Below are positions 19,443 to 28,112 of a stretch of DNA of 64,000 nt, piece by piece. This DNA comes from JALYTZ01 sp036559125. GTDB taxonomy: Bacteria > Vulcanimicrobiota > Vulcanimicrobiia > Vulcanimicrobiales > Vulcanimicrobiaceae. Each line of letters opens with the position of its first letter. The first letter of the stretch is position 1. The stretch is taken from NCBI GenBank assembly GCA_036559125.1, contig DATBTT010000014.1, forward strand, positions 1 to 64,000. The letters are read 5' to 3'. The notes under the pieces are model-generated. The model was not told the origin of the DNA. It made no database searches and worked only from the letters and a program-made list of their open reading frames with translations. The translations under genes were made by a program, and so were the position numbers.

Positions 19443-20432
19443 ATGACCGGAAATCTCAACGGCGAGAACGGCGAAAAAAACGTTGACGAAGTCCAAGAGC
19501 GAGCTCGCATAAGCGATCTGCTACGCGACGTCGAGCCAACTTTTTGGATTTGTGGAACGTTTGACGTTCGCCGCCGCCTGCTTCGCCGTCTGACCGGCGC
19601 CCCGTTACCGCGCAATATCGTATTGGAGTTACTGTATACAATCGATCCGCCCGCGACGGTTACGATCGCGCGCGGCTCGGCGCGCATGGAATGCGCGGTA
19701 TCCATCGTCGTTCATCCGTTCGCCGACGGCAGTATTTTTAAACTCATTCTGCTGTACGATCGGGCAATGCGCCCGCCGCCCGACGGCGTGGTGGCGCGCG
19801 TACGCGAGATACTCGAAGCGAAAGACTTCGGTTCGCTCGCTAGCGCGCCAGTAGACAGCGTCCCGATCATGCGCTCGAGACGACCGACGCAATTGGCGAT
19901 TTTTACCGTCGACGACACGTTCCGCGTCGCGGGATCGTGGCTGTCTCGGGATCCCGCGGTTTCGGAAATGCGCGCGATCGTCACGCCGCGTGGCAACACG
20001 CTGCCGCTCTTTCTCGAGACGGTGCTTCGCGAAATCACCGCCGATTGGGATTGGGAAACGGGCGATCGCGCTCGCCCGCAAGTGAGCATTCCAATTCCGA
20101 TGCTGATCGTGCGCGCGATTCCGCTCGCACGGGGACCCGAAGGCGACCTGCCGCTATTGCAGATGATCGTGCTTCTCGAGCTGTTGAGCGTCCGATACAC
20201 GCTGGCAACGGCACAGCGCGACTTTCACTTATCGGATCGCGAAGTGCAAGTGCTGCAATTGGTCTTCGAGGGACGCCGCGTAGTCGAGATTGCCGAAGCG
20301 CTTTTCTTGGCCGAATCGACCATTCACGATCACATCAAACACGCCATCGCCAAAACTGGGTCCACCAACCGTGTCGAAATGACGGCGAAAATTCTCGGCT
20401 GGGCACACGGCGACGACGGCTCGACACCCTAG
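19443..20432 (+). CDS. LuxR-type regulator with uncharacterised N-terminal domain
   Basis: 329 residues. The C-terminal 65 residues form a LuxR HTH: LSDREVQVLQLVFEGRRVVEIAEALFLAESTIHDHIKHAIAKTGSTNR. Two pseudo-repeated N-terminal parts (about 25-125 and 130-240) contain segments such as RNIVLELLYTIDPPATVTIA and ISIPMLIVRAIPLARG; they have a PAS-like or redox-sensor-like length but no motif I can name. It is divergent from the receiver-LuxR gene. A DNA-binding regulator is certain; the signal is not. Confidence 0.8.
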   Translation: MTGNLNGENGEKNVDEVQERARISDLLRDVEPTFWICGTFDVRRRLLRRLTGAPLPRNIVLELLYTIDPPATVTIARGSARMECAVSIVVHPFADGSIFKLILLYDRAMRPPPDGVVARVREILEAKDFGSLASAPVDSVPIMRSRRPTQLAIFTVDDTFRVAGSWLSRDPAVSEMRAIVTPRGNTLPLFLETVLREITADWDWETGDRARPQVSIPIPMLIVRAIPLARGPEGDLPLLQMIVLLELLSVRYTLATAQRDFHLSDREVQVLQLVFEGRRVVEIAEALFLAESTIHDHIKHAIAKTGSTNRVEMTAKILGWAHGDDGSTP

Positions 20433-20439
20433 CAGGCTG

Positions 20440-23400
20440 CTAATGCGACGGCAATGCGTCGAGCAACGTCCGCACGGCGGTTTGCAGTTGGGCGTCGCGA
20501 TCTGTCCCGATGGCGCGCTGCACGTGAATGTCAACAGGGCGTGGGTGCAATTCCATCGGTTGCCCCGAAAGCGTGGTGACGCGGGTGCTCGGCAGCCGGA
20601 AAATCGTTCCGTCGATCAATTGGATCGCCGAGGTATAGATGATCCAGCCGGCGGTGGGTTCGCCGACGACCGTACCGAGATGCATGGCTTCGTAGCCTTG
20701 CGTAAAGTCTTCGCCGTCCGAAAGCGTCTCCTCGTTTACCATGAGCACCGTCGGTTTCTCGAGCGCGCGCTGACCCAAGACTTCGCGGGCCGGCGACGTC
20801 GGCGAATTTCGCGACGTAAAGAGAAGGTACGGCCTGCGGGACAAGACGTCGAGCGCGTACGCGTTGACGAATCCGCCCTCGTTCGATCTAATGTCGATAA
20901 CGACGCCTTGTTTTGAAAACTCGATCGTATCGAGGTCTTTGTAGAACTGCGCGAGCGATGCGGGTTCCATATCCGGAATGTGGACGTACCCCAGCCGGCC
21001 GCCGCTCGCGCGATCGACGTAGTCGCGATTTGCAGCAACCCACGCGCGATAGCGCAAGTTGGATATGCTCGAATAGTTGACGGGCTTGACGGGGACGACG
21101 TGCGTGCGACCGGCGGAGCGAATCGTTAGCGTGACTTTCTTGCCGGTGGTGTTGTCGAGGAGCTGATCCAGGTTTGTCCGTCCGTCGACCCGCACTCCGT
21201 CGACTGCGAGCAAGTCGTCGCCCACACGGACGCCGCCGGCCGTCGCCACCGGCGACCGCGCCACCACTTCGGTGACGCGCAATATCCCGTCGCGCTCGTA
21301 GGCGACTCGGTCGAACGAAAGCCCCAAGTGGCCGGTCGTGCGCTGATTCCCGCCGGGGGGCGCGTAGACGCCGGTGTGCGAGCTGTCGAGTTCGCCGATC
21401 ATCAGCTGCAGGAGACGCCGCATTTCGTCTGGATTCTGCGCACCCTCGAACTGGGCGGCATATTTTGCATGCACGGCCGCCCAGTTGACGCCGTTGGTGT
21501 GCGGATCCGCGTAAAAATCGCGAATCGCGCTCCACGCTTCGGTAAAGTCCTCGACCTTGTCGCGATTCCAATCTTCGTCGAACTCCGCCGCGATAGGCAC
21601 TTGCGCGGCTCTGAAATTTTGCAGCGAAACCGATTGAATCGCACCGTCGTCATCGAGATAGTAGACCGCTTTGCCGTCGGGCGCCCACTGCGCGTACGCC
21701 TTGCCGCCCGCGTTGGACGTAATTTGGCGCGGTACGTCGGGGCGCTTGGAATCGCGGTTCAACGAATAGAGATAGAGGTTCTGCTGACCGGCTGCCACCG
21801 CGGTCAGCAGAACGCTCTTTCCGTCGGGACTTATTACCTGCGAATTGACGTCGAGCCCGGTCGGCAAGTAGTCGAGACGATCGTGAATGCCGTCGAACGC
21901 GACGCGCACCGGCGATGGACGCACCTCCTCGTGCTTGCGCGAAGAAGCCGGCGCCCGGCTTGCGGCCGGCGCCGGGGCGGCATCGGAACCGTTCGGCGTG
22001 AAGAGTTTGTGAAAGCGGTCTTCGGCGAACGTCGGAGTGTACGGAACGAGATCTACGCGCGCTAGTTGTTGGGGCTCGGTGCGCTGCCCACTATCGAACA
22101 AAATGTACTTTCCGTCGGGGCTCCACGAAACCGTATTCGCGTATGCGTTCGACAAAAAGCTTATGGGCTGAGCCCGGCCCGTTTCGACGTCGACCACTCT
22201 CACATTGGTGAACGAACGGCTATCGGTGTCGAAGTAGGCGATCCATCGGCCGTCGGGCGACCACACCAACGCGCGGTCCGGTTCTCCGGGAGTGAGCGGC
22301 AAATTGCCGCTTGCAAGCGTGCGCACGTGTTTGGTTGCGACGTCGAGGATGCGCAACTGCGCGCCGCTCTGCTCGTACGCAAGTCGTTCGTCGCCGGCTT
22401 TCGCTGCCGGATCGTAGGTTAAATAGCGAACGTCGGCCGGAGCGGTGGTTAACTCCCGCCGCGAGTCGTGCACGAAGTCGTAGGTATAGAGACGATCCTC
22501 GTGCCCGCTACCCGAGGCGAACGCGACGGCGTTGCTATCGGGCGCCCACGTTAGTTCGCGCGCGTATTCGTTTGCGTGCGTGACCTCGAATGCCGATCCG
22601 CCCGGCGTCGCGACGGCGAAGAGCCGGCCGTGCACGATAAACGCGAGCTTCTTGCCGTCGGGCGATATGCGATAGTCGGTGTAATGATTCGTCATCGCTA
22701 CGTGCTTGACGCCGGGTTCGGAAATGGCGCCCTGTAACACGATCGGCACACGAGAAGCGCGGCCGGTGCGCGAGTCGACTTTCCAGATACCGAAGTCGCG
22801 CTCGAAAACGATCGTCCGCCCGTCGCTCGCAATGCTCGGCCATACGACGCGTCCGCCGGTAAAGTGCGTCACTTCGCGAGCGGATCCGCCGCCGAGGGGG
22901 CGCTCCCAAATATTTTGCGCGCCGCTGCGATCGGACATGTAGTATAGGCTGCGACCGCCGGGCGCCCACATCGGCCAGACCTCTTTCGCGCCGCCATCGG
23001 TCACGCGTTCGTACGTCGGGTGATTTCCGGTGCCGTGCTTTATCCAAATCTCCGATTCGTCCAGATGGCTGTGCCCGACTCGCCACCATTGATTGACTGA
23101 AAAACCGCGTGCGTCGAACGCGATACTTTGACCATCGGGAGAAGGCGCCCCGTAGAATTCGCCGACGTACGTTTCGGACACGATCGGAAGCGGCGTGCCG
23201 CCGGTCGCGCGAACGCGATACTCGTCGCGTTCGCCCTGCACGTTACCGTTCGGGCTCGAAAAATAGATGAACCCGTCGCGCGACCAGCCGTCGAGCTGAT
23301 CGTAGTTGTCGTTGTAGGTGATGCGCGCGACAGCCCCGGTAGCCAACGTGAGAACATAGATGTCGCCGTTACCGGTCTTCTGAGAAATGAATGCAAGCTT

Positions 23401-23655
23401 TGAGCCGTCGGGCGAATACAGCGGCCGCTCTTTGGTGGAATCGTCGGCAATCAGCAAACGTGCGGCGCCGCCGTTCGCATTGACGGTCCAGACGTTCCCG
23501 CCCGAGACGAAGGCGATGTCGCGCCCGTTGGGCGAGATGCCGGGCTCCCCCAAAGAGGGACGTCCGGCAGCTTGCGCTCCGGCCGCTAACCCGAGCATCA
23601 GTGCCGGAACGACGGCACAGGCAATACAAAGACGGCGCAGCACATGCATAGCCAC
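20440..23655 (-). CDS. Tricorn-like S41-family protease
   Basis: 1071 residues with a signal peptide (residues 1-30, ending GAQAAG). Residues about 30-600 are WD40/PD40-type propeller repeats with the recurring SPDGKxIAF pattern. A Pro/Ala linker follows near 570, then a PDZ domain at about 770-860 (VARSPVATAGGVRVGDDLLAVDG). An S41 peptidase domain follows, with VVIDIRSNEGG near 917 and the nucleophile Ser in NEETLSDGEDF near 970. This order matches tricorn protease and bacterial homologues. An exported oligopeptidase or TolB-like role is likely. A second ATG lies two codons in. Confidence 0.92.
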   Translation of the reverse strand: MAMHVLRRLCIACAVVPALMLGLAAGAQAAGRPSLGEPGISPNGRDIAFVSGGNVWTVNANGGAARLLIADDSTKERPLYSPDGSKLAFISQKTGNGDIYVLTLATGAVARITYNDNYDQLDGWSRDGFIYFSSPNGNVQGERDEYRVRATGGTPLPIVSETYVGEFYGAPSPDGQSIAFDARGFSVNQWWRVGHSHLDESEIWIKHGTGNHPTYERVTDGGAKEVWPMWAPGGRSLYYMSDRSGAQNIWERPLGGGSAREVTHFTGGRVVWPSIASDGRTIVFERDFGIWKVDSRTGRASRVPIVLQGAISEPGVKHVAMTNHYTDYRISPDGKKLAFIVHGRLFAVATPGGSAFEVTHANEYARELTWAPDSNAVAFASGSGHEDRLYTYDFVHDSRRELTTAPADVRYLTYDPAAKAGDERLAYEQSGAQLRILDVATKHVRTLASGNLPLTPGEPDRALVWSPDGRWIAYFDTDSRSFTNVRVVDVETGRAQPISFLSNAYANTVSWSPDGKYILFDSGQRTEPQQLARVDLVPYTPTFAEDRFHKLFTPNGSDAAPAPAASRAPASSRKHEEVRPSPVRVAFDGIHDRLDYLPTGLDVNSQVISPDGKSVLLTAVAAGQQNLYLYSLNRDSKRPDVPRQITSNAGGKAYAQWAPDGKAVYYLDDDGAIQSVSLQNFRAAQVPIAAEFDEDWNRDKVEDFTEAWSAIRDFYADPHTNGVNWAAVHAKYAAQFEGAQNPDEMRRLLQLMIGELDSSHTGVYAPPGGNQRTTGHLGLSFDRVAYERDGILRVTEVVARSPVATAGGVRVGDDLLAVDGVRVDGRTNLDQLLDNTTGKKVTLTIRSAGRTHVVPVKPVNYSSISNLRYRAWVAANRDYVDRASGGRLGYVHIPDMEPASLAQFYKDLDTIEFSKQGVVIDIRSNEGGFVNAYALDVLSRRPYLLFTSRNSPTSPAREVLGQRALEKPTVLMVNEETLSDGEDFTQGYEAMHLGTVVGEPTAGWIIYTSAIQLIDGTIFRLPSTRVTTLSGQPMELHPRPVDIHVQRAIGTDRDAQLQTAVRTLLDALPSH

Positions 23656-23830
23656 TCGTTACTACGACCGAAAGGCATTCCCTCGCCCGATCGCCGGCGG
23701 CCTAGGACAAATGGCATGCATGATCGCTAGTGCAAAACGCGCAGAGAATTCACGGTACGAAAGACACATTGGTTGCTCGGCATGACGCGACGGGGTCGCT
23801 GCGAAGCCGCATCGTTGGGAGGGGAGTGTC

Positions 23831-25219
23831 ATGCATGACTATCGTGCACTCGCCGTTTTCGTTCTCACAATTGCGGCATGTTCGCGAATCGAACAAGGCC
23901 CGTCCGTGTTGCCGGACTTGCAATCTTCCGAACCGGCGACGTTAGCCGCGTCTACGCAAGTTCTTGCGGCGCCTTCACCGCCGCCCGCAACGGTTCCGTT
24001 GCACATTCACGGCGCGATGACGTGGTATCAGGGAGAGAACATCAATCGGGATATTCCGGCATCGTGGATGGCCGCGCATTACGATTTTACCGAACAAGGC
24101 GATGCCGGCGGTCAATTCGCAAGCGCGTACATCGCAGCCGGAGGAAAGTACGCGATACTCTACAGCGATCCCGAGATCATTCCGCATTGCTCGTCGCCGT
24201 TTGCCACCGCGAAAGGCGCGTTGCCGGGTCTGTGCGCCGATCTCTTGGGGAAGGTGTTCACGAGGACGGAGTCAGCCTGGTTGCACGACGCCGCCGGCAA
24301 TCGGCTGCACGTACTTCCCGGCGGACCATACCTTCAGGGGCAGTTTTTGGACCGCGCCAATCCAAACTCGCCCGCGGTATCGGCTGCGTATCATTCATGG
24401 ACGACCACCTTGGTATCCGGCACGCGGTGGAATGCATTTGAAATAGACGACGTGCAGTCGTCATATATTCCATCGTACTTTCAGTTTAAGTTCGGAGCGA
24501 CGTCCAAGGAGTTCGACTCATTGGGTGCGAGCGCGAACAGCGTGTGGTTCGCCGCACAAATGCGCATGGCGGCCGCGGCCACGAGGCCGGTGTTCATCAA
24601 CGGGATTACGTCGGCTTCGCAATCGCAGTTTCTGACCGCGCCGAACGTCATCGGTCACATGGTCGAGAGTTGCGCCACGACGATTACGCCCAGTCCCGTC
24701 GCCGGCGCGCAGTGGGTTGCTAACATGAATACGCTACTCGCCGCCACTGCAGTAAAACGCTATGCGATATGCATTAACTATTTCCCACCGCAGAGTAATG
24801 GCGTGTTCCAGCGCTTGTACGGACTAGCGTCGTGGTATTTGACATACGACCCGTTGTATTCGGTAATTTTCGATGACATCCCGACGTCGGACCACCATGA
24901 AACCTATCCGGAGCATGGGATAACCGTGTTCTCGCCGCTCACGACGGCGAGCGCTCAAAACATTTCGACGCTGCGTTCGAATACCGGCGTGTACGTACGT
25001 GAGTTCGCGTATTGCTACGTGCAAAAAGTTGCGATCGGCCCGTGCGCGACGCTCGTGAACCCCGACAGCGTCAGCCATGCCGTTCCGACGCTCTCGCATC
25101 GGTACGCCCACTCGTTACAGCTCTCCACGCTCAGCTGGTACGCAGGCGGAACCGTAAGTTGGGCTGCAAGTCCACCGGCCACGCTCGCGGCAATGTCGGC
25201 ACGCATCCTGAAATTGTAG
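23831..25219 (+). CDS. Secreted lipoprotein, possible TIM-barrel glycosidase-like
   Basis: 462 residues with a lipoprotein signal (FVLTIAAC, Cys17) and strong GGGAGGGG before the ATG. The mature part has alternating strand and helix segments with acidic motifs that would suit a TIM-barrel glycosidase fold: AILYSDPEI, WNAFEIDDV, VFINGI, YSVIFDD. I cannot name the family, and no catalytic pair is proven. The stop is one base from the convergent GNAT stop. It acts outside the inner membrane if the lipobox is real. Confidence 0.7.
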   Translation: MHDYRALAVFVLTIAACSRIEQGPSVLPDLQSSEPATLAASTQVLAAPSPPPATVPLHIHGAMTWYQGENINRDIPASWMAAHYDFTEQGDAGGQFASAYIAAGGKYAILYSDPEIIPHCSSPFATAKGALPGLCADLLGKVFTRTESAWLHDAAGNRLHVLPGGPYLQGQFLDRANPNSPAVSAAYHSWTTTLVSGTRWNAFEIDDVQSSYIPSYFQFKFGATSKEFDSLGASANSVWFAAQMRMAAAATRPVFINGITSASQSQFLTAPNVIGHMVESCATTITPSPVAGAQWVANMNTLLAATAVKRYAICINYFPPQSNGVFQRLYGLASWYLTYDPLYSVIFDDIPTSDHHETYPEHGITVFSPLTTASAQNISTLRSNTGVYVREFAYCYVQKVAIGPCATLVNPDSVSHAVPTLSHRYAHSLQLSTLSWYAGGTVSWAASPPATLAAMSARILKL

Positions 25220-25220
25220 C

Positions 25221-25679
25221 TCAGAGGGTGAGTTTCATGCCTTCGTGGCTTGCGGTAAAGCCGAGGCGCTCGTAGAAGCGGTGGGCATCGGGGCGAGACT
25301 TAGCGGTTGTCAATTGCACGATGCGGCATCGGCGCTCTCGCGCCGCATCGATGGCGTATACCATCATACGCTCGCCGATCTTTTCACCTCTTGCGGTCGA
25401 AGCAACGCGCACGCCCTCAATTTGCGCGCGCCACGATCCTTGATGGCTTAACCCTGGTATGAACGTAAGCTGCAGGCACCCGATCGCGCGACCGTCACGT
25501 ACGCACACGAGAACCTGCTGATTGGGATCAGCATCTATCGCGGAAAACGCCTCCGCGTAACACTGTGGAAGTGGATCTTCGACTCGCTCGCGAGTCCGTC
25601 CAAGCACGTCGTCGGCCAGCAGCGCCACGACCTCCGGTAGATCGGCACGAACTGCACGGCGAATCGCGGCTTCAGGCAT
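25221..25679 (-). CDS. GNAT-family N-acetyltransferase
   Basis: 152 residues. It contains the GNAT core: IGCLQLTFIPGLS strand pair, then IEGVRVASTARGEKIGERMM (the R/Q-x-x-G-x-G/A acetyl-CoA loop as ARGEKIG), and AHRFYERLGFTASHEGMKLTL at the C-terminus. It resembles small-molecule or antibiotic acetyltransferases of the PhnO/AAC type. The substrate is unknown. It is the last intact gene before the decayed selC region. Confidence 0.88.
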   Translation of the reverse strand: MPEAAIRRAVRADLPEVVALLADDVLGRTRERVEDPLPQCYAEAFSAIDADPNQQVLVCVRDGRAIGCLQLTFIPGLSHQGSWRAQIEGVRVASTARGEKIGERMMVYAIDAARERRCRIVQLTTAKSRPDAHRFYERLGFTASHEGMKLTL

Positions 25680-25811
25680 GCCACGCCGGTTCTAATCAAC
25701 TCGCGAAAGAACCTCGGCCCCAGCTTTGCAGCGCGCCCAGCGGACAGGAGATGCAACATTTTGGTAGCATCCGCTTAAACGGCCGTTACATTCGGCGCGG
25801 TGGCAAAGCTT

Positions 25812-25877
25812 GGGAGAGTACGGGTCCGTCGCTCGCACTGTATCCGGAAATGCGGAATCAACAAGCCAGGCGGCTGG
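25812..25877 (+). pseudogene. Degenerate partial copy of the tRNA-Sec gene
   Basis: The first 15 bases (GGGAGAGTACGGGTC) are identical to the start of selC at 26562. After a one-base gap, 15 of the next 20 bases match through the anticodon arm. AGGCGGCTGG then matches AGGCGACTGG of the variable arm at exactly the same offset (56 bases) from the start. The anticodon position reads CCG rather than TCA, and no T-arm (GGTTCGA) follows. So it is colinear but dead, a duplication or integration remnant. Confidence 0.65.
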
Positions 25878-26069
25878 AATCGCCAGAACACTTGTCTCGC
25901 TTGGCCAAGTTGAAACCGTGATCCTTGCCCTTCTCTGAACGATGATGACGGGGGACCTTCGCTGCTTGCGGAGGTGACACGCAAAATTGGGCAAATTTGC
26001 TACACCCTGCGGAAGGTAGCGTCGCGAACGGATGGCGAGTTGGGTATCTTGCCGATCCATTCAACCTAA

Positions 26070-26468
26070 CTACGTTTGCTCAAGCGTTCCCTCAGTTCGC
26101 GAGCCAAGAAACGCCACACCGTACAGGACAAAAAACAAGCCACCGACGCACGCAGCCCAAGCCCGCACCGCGTCGCCAGGCACATCGGCGTTCTTGCGGC
26201 GCATTGCGAATGTTAGAACGATGACGATCAAACCAAGCAGAAGAGGTATCGTACCCCACGATTCATGAACAGCGACGTATGCCCAATACGTAATGGTGCT
26301 CGATCGGCAAGCACTTGCGCCACTCAATCTACCGTCCCCTTTAGGTCGTCCCCAGGCCGCTAAAAATGCGAGACTATGCGATTGCGAGAGCCAAATCGCG
26401 TCGTTCATGCTTGAATAGGTCTGAAAAGCGGTCGAGTGCTGCAAATACTCCCAGTTTGCCAAATACAA
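26070..26468 (-). CDS. Possible small two-helix membrane protein
   Basis: Up to 132 residues; an internal ATG at 26408 is an alternative start. Two hydrophobic segments are seen: WGTIPLLLGLIVIVLTFAM and AWAACVGGLFFVLYGVAFLG, joined by a short charged loop with RRKNADVPGD. The helix-loop-helix part looks genuine, while the N-terminal 40 residues look non-coding. No ribosome binding site stands out and no family is recognised. It may be a surviving gene or fragment in the decayed region upstream of selC. Confidence 0.35.
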   Translation of the reverse strand: MYLANWEYLQHSTAFQTYSSMNDAIWLSQSHSLAFLAAWGRPKGDGRLSGASACRSSTITYWAYVAVHESWGTIPLLLGLIVIVLTFAMRRKNADVPGDAVRAWAACVGGLFFVLYGVAFLGSRTEGTLEQT

Positions 26469-26561
26469 TCGATTCTCGAAAACACCGTAGAGGACGGCGG
26501 AGCGAGGTGGGAAAACCGCGAAACATACCAGTCGAACCGTTTACGTCGAAAATGCAAACGT

Positions 26562-26655
26562 GGGAGAGTACGGGTCTGGTGGCCCGCACGGTCTTCAAAA
26601 TCGCTGAGGTCGTCGCAAGGCGACTGGTAGGTTCGATTCCTACACGCTCCCGCCA
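26562..26655 (+). tRNA. selC: tRNA-Sec (anticodon UCA)
   Basis: 94 nt with encoded CCA. The acceptor arm has 8 positions (GGGAGAGT with ACGCTCCC, one A-G mismatch). The D stem is 6 bp (CGGGTC / GGCCCG) with a 4-base loop, the hallmark of tRNA-Sec. The anticodon loop is CTTCAAA with TCA at 26595-26597. The long variable arm has a 6-bp stem closed by GCAA (GTCGTC / GGCGAC). The T arm is perfect (GTAGG TTCGATT CCTAC). It decodes UGA with SelA and SelB encoded at 8318-11544. Confidence 0.95.
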
Positions 26656-26696
26656 AAATACTCCTATTTCACGACTTTCCGGCGTGTCCGGTGTTA

Positions 26697-26716
26697 CGGT
26701 TGCAAAACGGTTGCAA
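26697..26716. repeat. Tandem CGGTTGCAA repeat next to selC
   Basis: Two exact 9-base direct repeats at 26697-26705 and 26708-26716, with an 11-base period (about one helical turn), 42 bases past the tRNA 3' end. Direct repeats of this spacing beside a tRNA 3' end could be protein sites such as a recombinase arm site. Chance is not excluded. Confidence 0.4.
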
Positions 26717-26748
26717 TAGCCAAATCAACGGGTGATCGAACACACGCA

Positions 26749-27096
26749 TTGCCACCGGGAAGTAAAGGTGCGCAGCCGTCCTTCAAACAGCTACGGATTG
26801 ACTCCGCAACGCAACAACAGTTTACAACCACCCGCACGCCCACCTGCGTTTTCTTTGGAGCTTACCGATATGTGGCGTTCTCTTGCAATCGTATGTACGA
26901 AGCCCTGTTTCCGCTGGGCTCCGATAGAGTAAAGTGGTTGTTGTTCGGTGTGGTGGAAATGCCCGAGGAAACTCGTAGCGGCCACGTCAGACGTGTTACC
27001 GCAAGTATGGCGGACTTTTTCAATGATACTCTGAGGCCAGCCGGCCTTGATCTACTGCGCGGCATGGCGACATTTGGGATAGCGATCCGAAATTAG
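26749..27096 (+). CDS. Hypothetical ORF or decayed gene in the selC region
   Basis: A 115-residue open frame. The C-terminal half (VKWLLFGVVEMPEETRSGHV, then MADFFNDTLRPAGLDLLRG) looks more protein-like than the first half. Just after the stop, another frame continues with GDIWDSDPKLERDFSLRSN, which also reads like protein. This suggests a frameshifted remnant. I recognise no family. Confidence 0.25.
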   Translation: MPPGSKGAQPSFKQLRIDSATQQQFTTTRTPTCVFFGAYRYVAFSCNRMYEALFPLGSDRVKWLLFGVVEMPEETRSGHVRRVTASMADFFNDTLRPAGLDLLRGMATFGIAIRN

Positions 27097-27179
27097 AACG
27101 AGATTTTTCGCTCCGAAGCAACAAGGCAAACTAATCTGGAACCCATAGCTTCAGCCTTCGATGAAATGGCCTTTAAATT

Positions 27180-27308
27180 GTGCAAGACGATGTAAACGGC
27201 GACGAAAAGGTGGGACGGTTCGAGGACTTGGGGCGCAAACTATTCCAAGCCGACAAAGAGCAAATCACTGAAGACGACCCTACCGAGGAAGGGCTGGACG
27301 ATGAATAG
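27180..27308 (+). CDS. Possible 42-residue acidic protein
   Basis: A short frame from a GTG, reading KVGRFEDLGRKLFQADKEQI and ending in a very acidic tail (TEDDPTEEGLDDE). The composition is unlike random high-GC sequence and could be the end of a larger lost gene or a real small protein. No ribosome binding site is evident. Confidence 0.25.
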   Translation: MQDDVNGDEKVGRFEDLGRKLFQADKEQITEDDPTEEGLDDE

Positions 27309-27356
27309 GCCCGCGGTGTCCTTCGCGCAGTTTCGCCTTTTCGCAACGTAGCGCAT

Positions 27357-28045
27357 TTACGTCACGCGGTGTCCGTCCGTGTTCTTCGCAACGGTTACGA
27401 AGCGGTCGGCATCGTCCGTTTCCCCAGTGTTGAAGCGGAACATTTGCTCGTCAAGGTAGCGGCTAGGTCGAACGGACGCGGAGCGATATAGGTGCCTTGA
27501 TCGTACGCTCCAAGCAGCTCCAAAATTTTTAATGCGATTTGTGTGGACGCGGCCTTCAACGTAGCGGACCAAGTGATCGACGAACGCGTTAACGTATTCC
27601 GGAGCGATGGCGGTAGGAGCGCAGCGCCTCGGTATAAACCAGCGAACCGACTTGCACGTTTGCGTAATCTTCCGGAGCAGTACCGACGCTTTGTGATTCG
27701 GGACGACGAAACGGCGGACGCGGCTTTTCTTAGTTCGTTCGCTCCGCTCAATCATGCCGAACACGGTGGCTTACCTGTGGCCGGTCCGTGAGCCAATTTG
27801 CGGAAGCCGCTCTTGGAAAGTAGTTCGTCCGCAGTTTGCGGCCGACGCAGGTTTCGTCCGCTTCGACGTCGCCCTTGAACGCCGCGCCATCGTCAATCTT
27901 CATAGCTTCGCGTATACGGTGGAACATGAACCACGCCGTTTTCTCCGTTACGCTGAGGGCACGGCCAAGTTCGTGCGAGGACGTACCGTTCTTCGTGTTC
28001 GCCAGGAACCAAATCGCGGGGAGCCACCCTGGTGCTGCAGTTTTT
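27357..28045 (-). pseudogene. Frameshifted IS1595/ISXO2-family transposase remnant
   Basis: On the minus strand the pieces of an IS1595-type DDE transposase appear in order but in different frames. AIWFLANTKNGTSSHELGRA and KTAWFMFHRIREAM (27.9-28.0 kb) come first, then GDVEADETCVGRK with the first catalytic acid. After a frame change near 27.78 kb come FGMIERSERTKKSRVRRFVV and VEGRVHTNRIKNF, a brief shift to GTYIAPRPFDL near 27.5 kb, and RYLDEQMFRFNTGE. At least three frame changes make it inactive. Terminal inverted repeats were not found by eye. Confidence 0.8.
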
Positions 28046-28112
28046 GCGGTCGCCGTTGCAGTCTGCGCCGCCGAGCAAAGGATATACGTCGCGAACGTCA
28101 GAAGGCGGGCAA

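Noticed and set aside
25692..26060. Minus-strand 122-codon frame upstream of selC
   Set aside because: Product has no hydrophobic core or motif and covers the degenerate tRNA copy; decayed DNA is the simpler reading.
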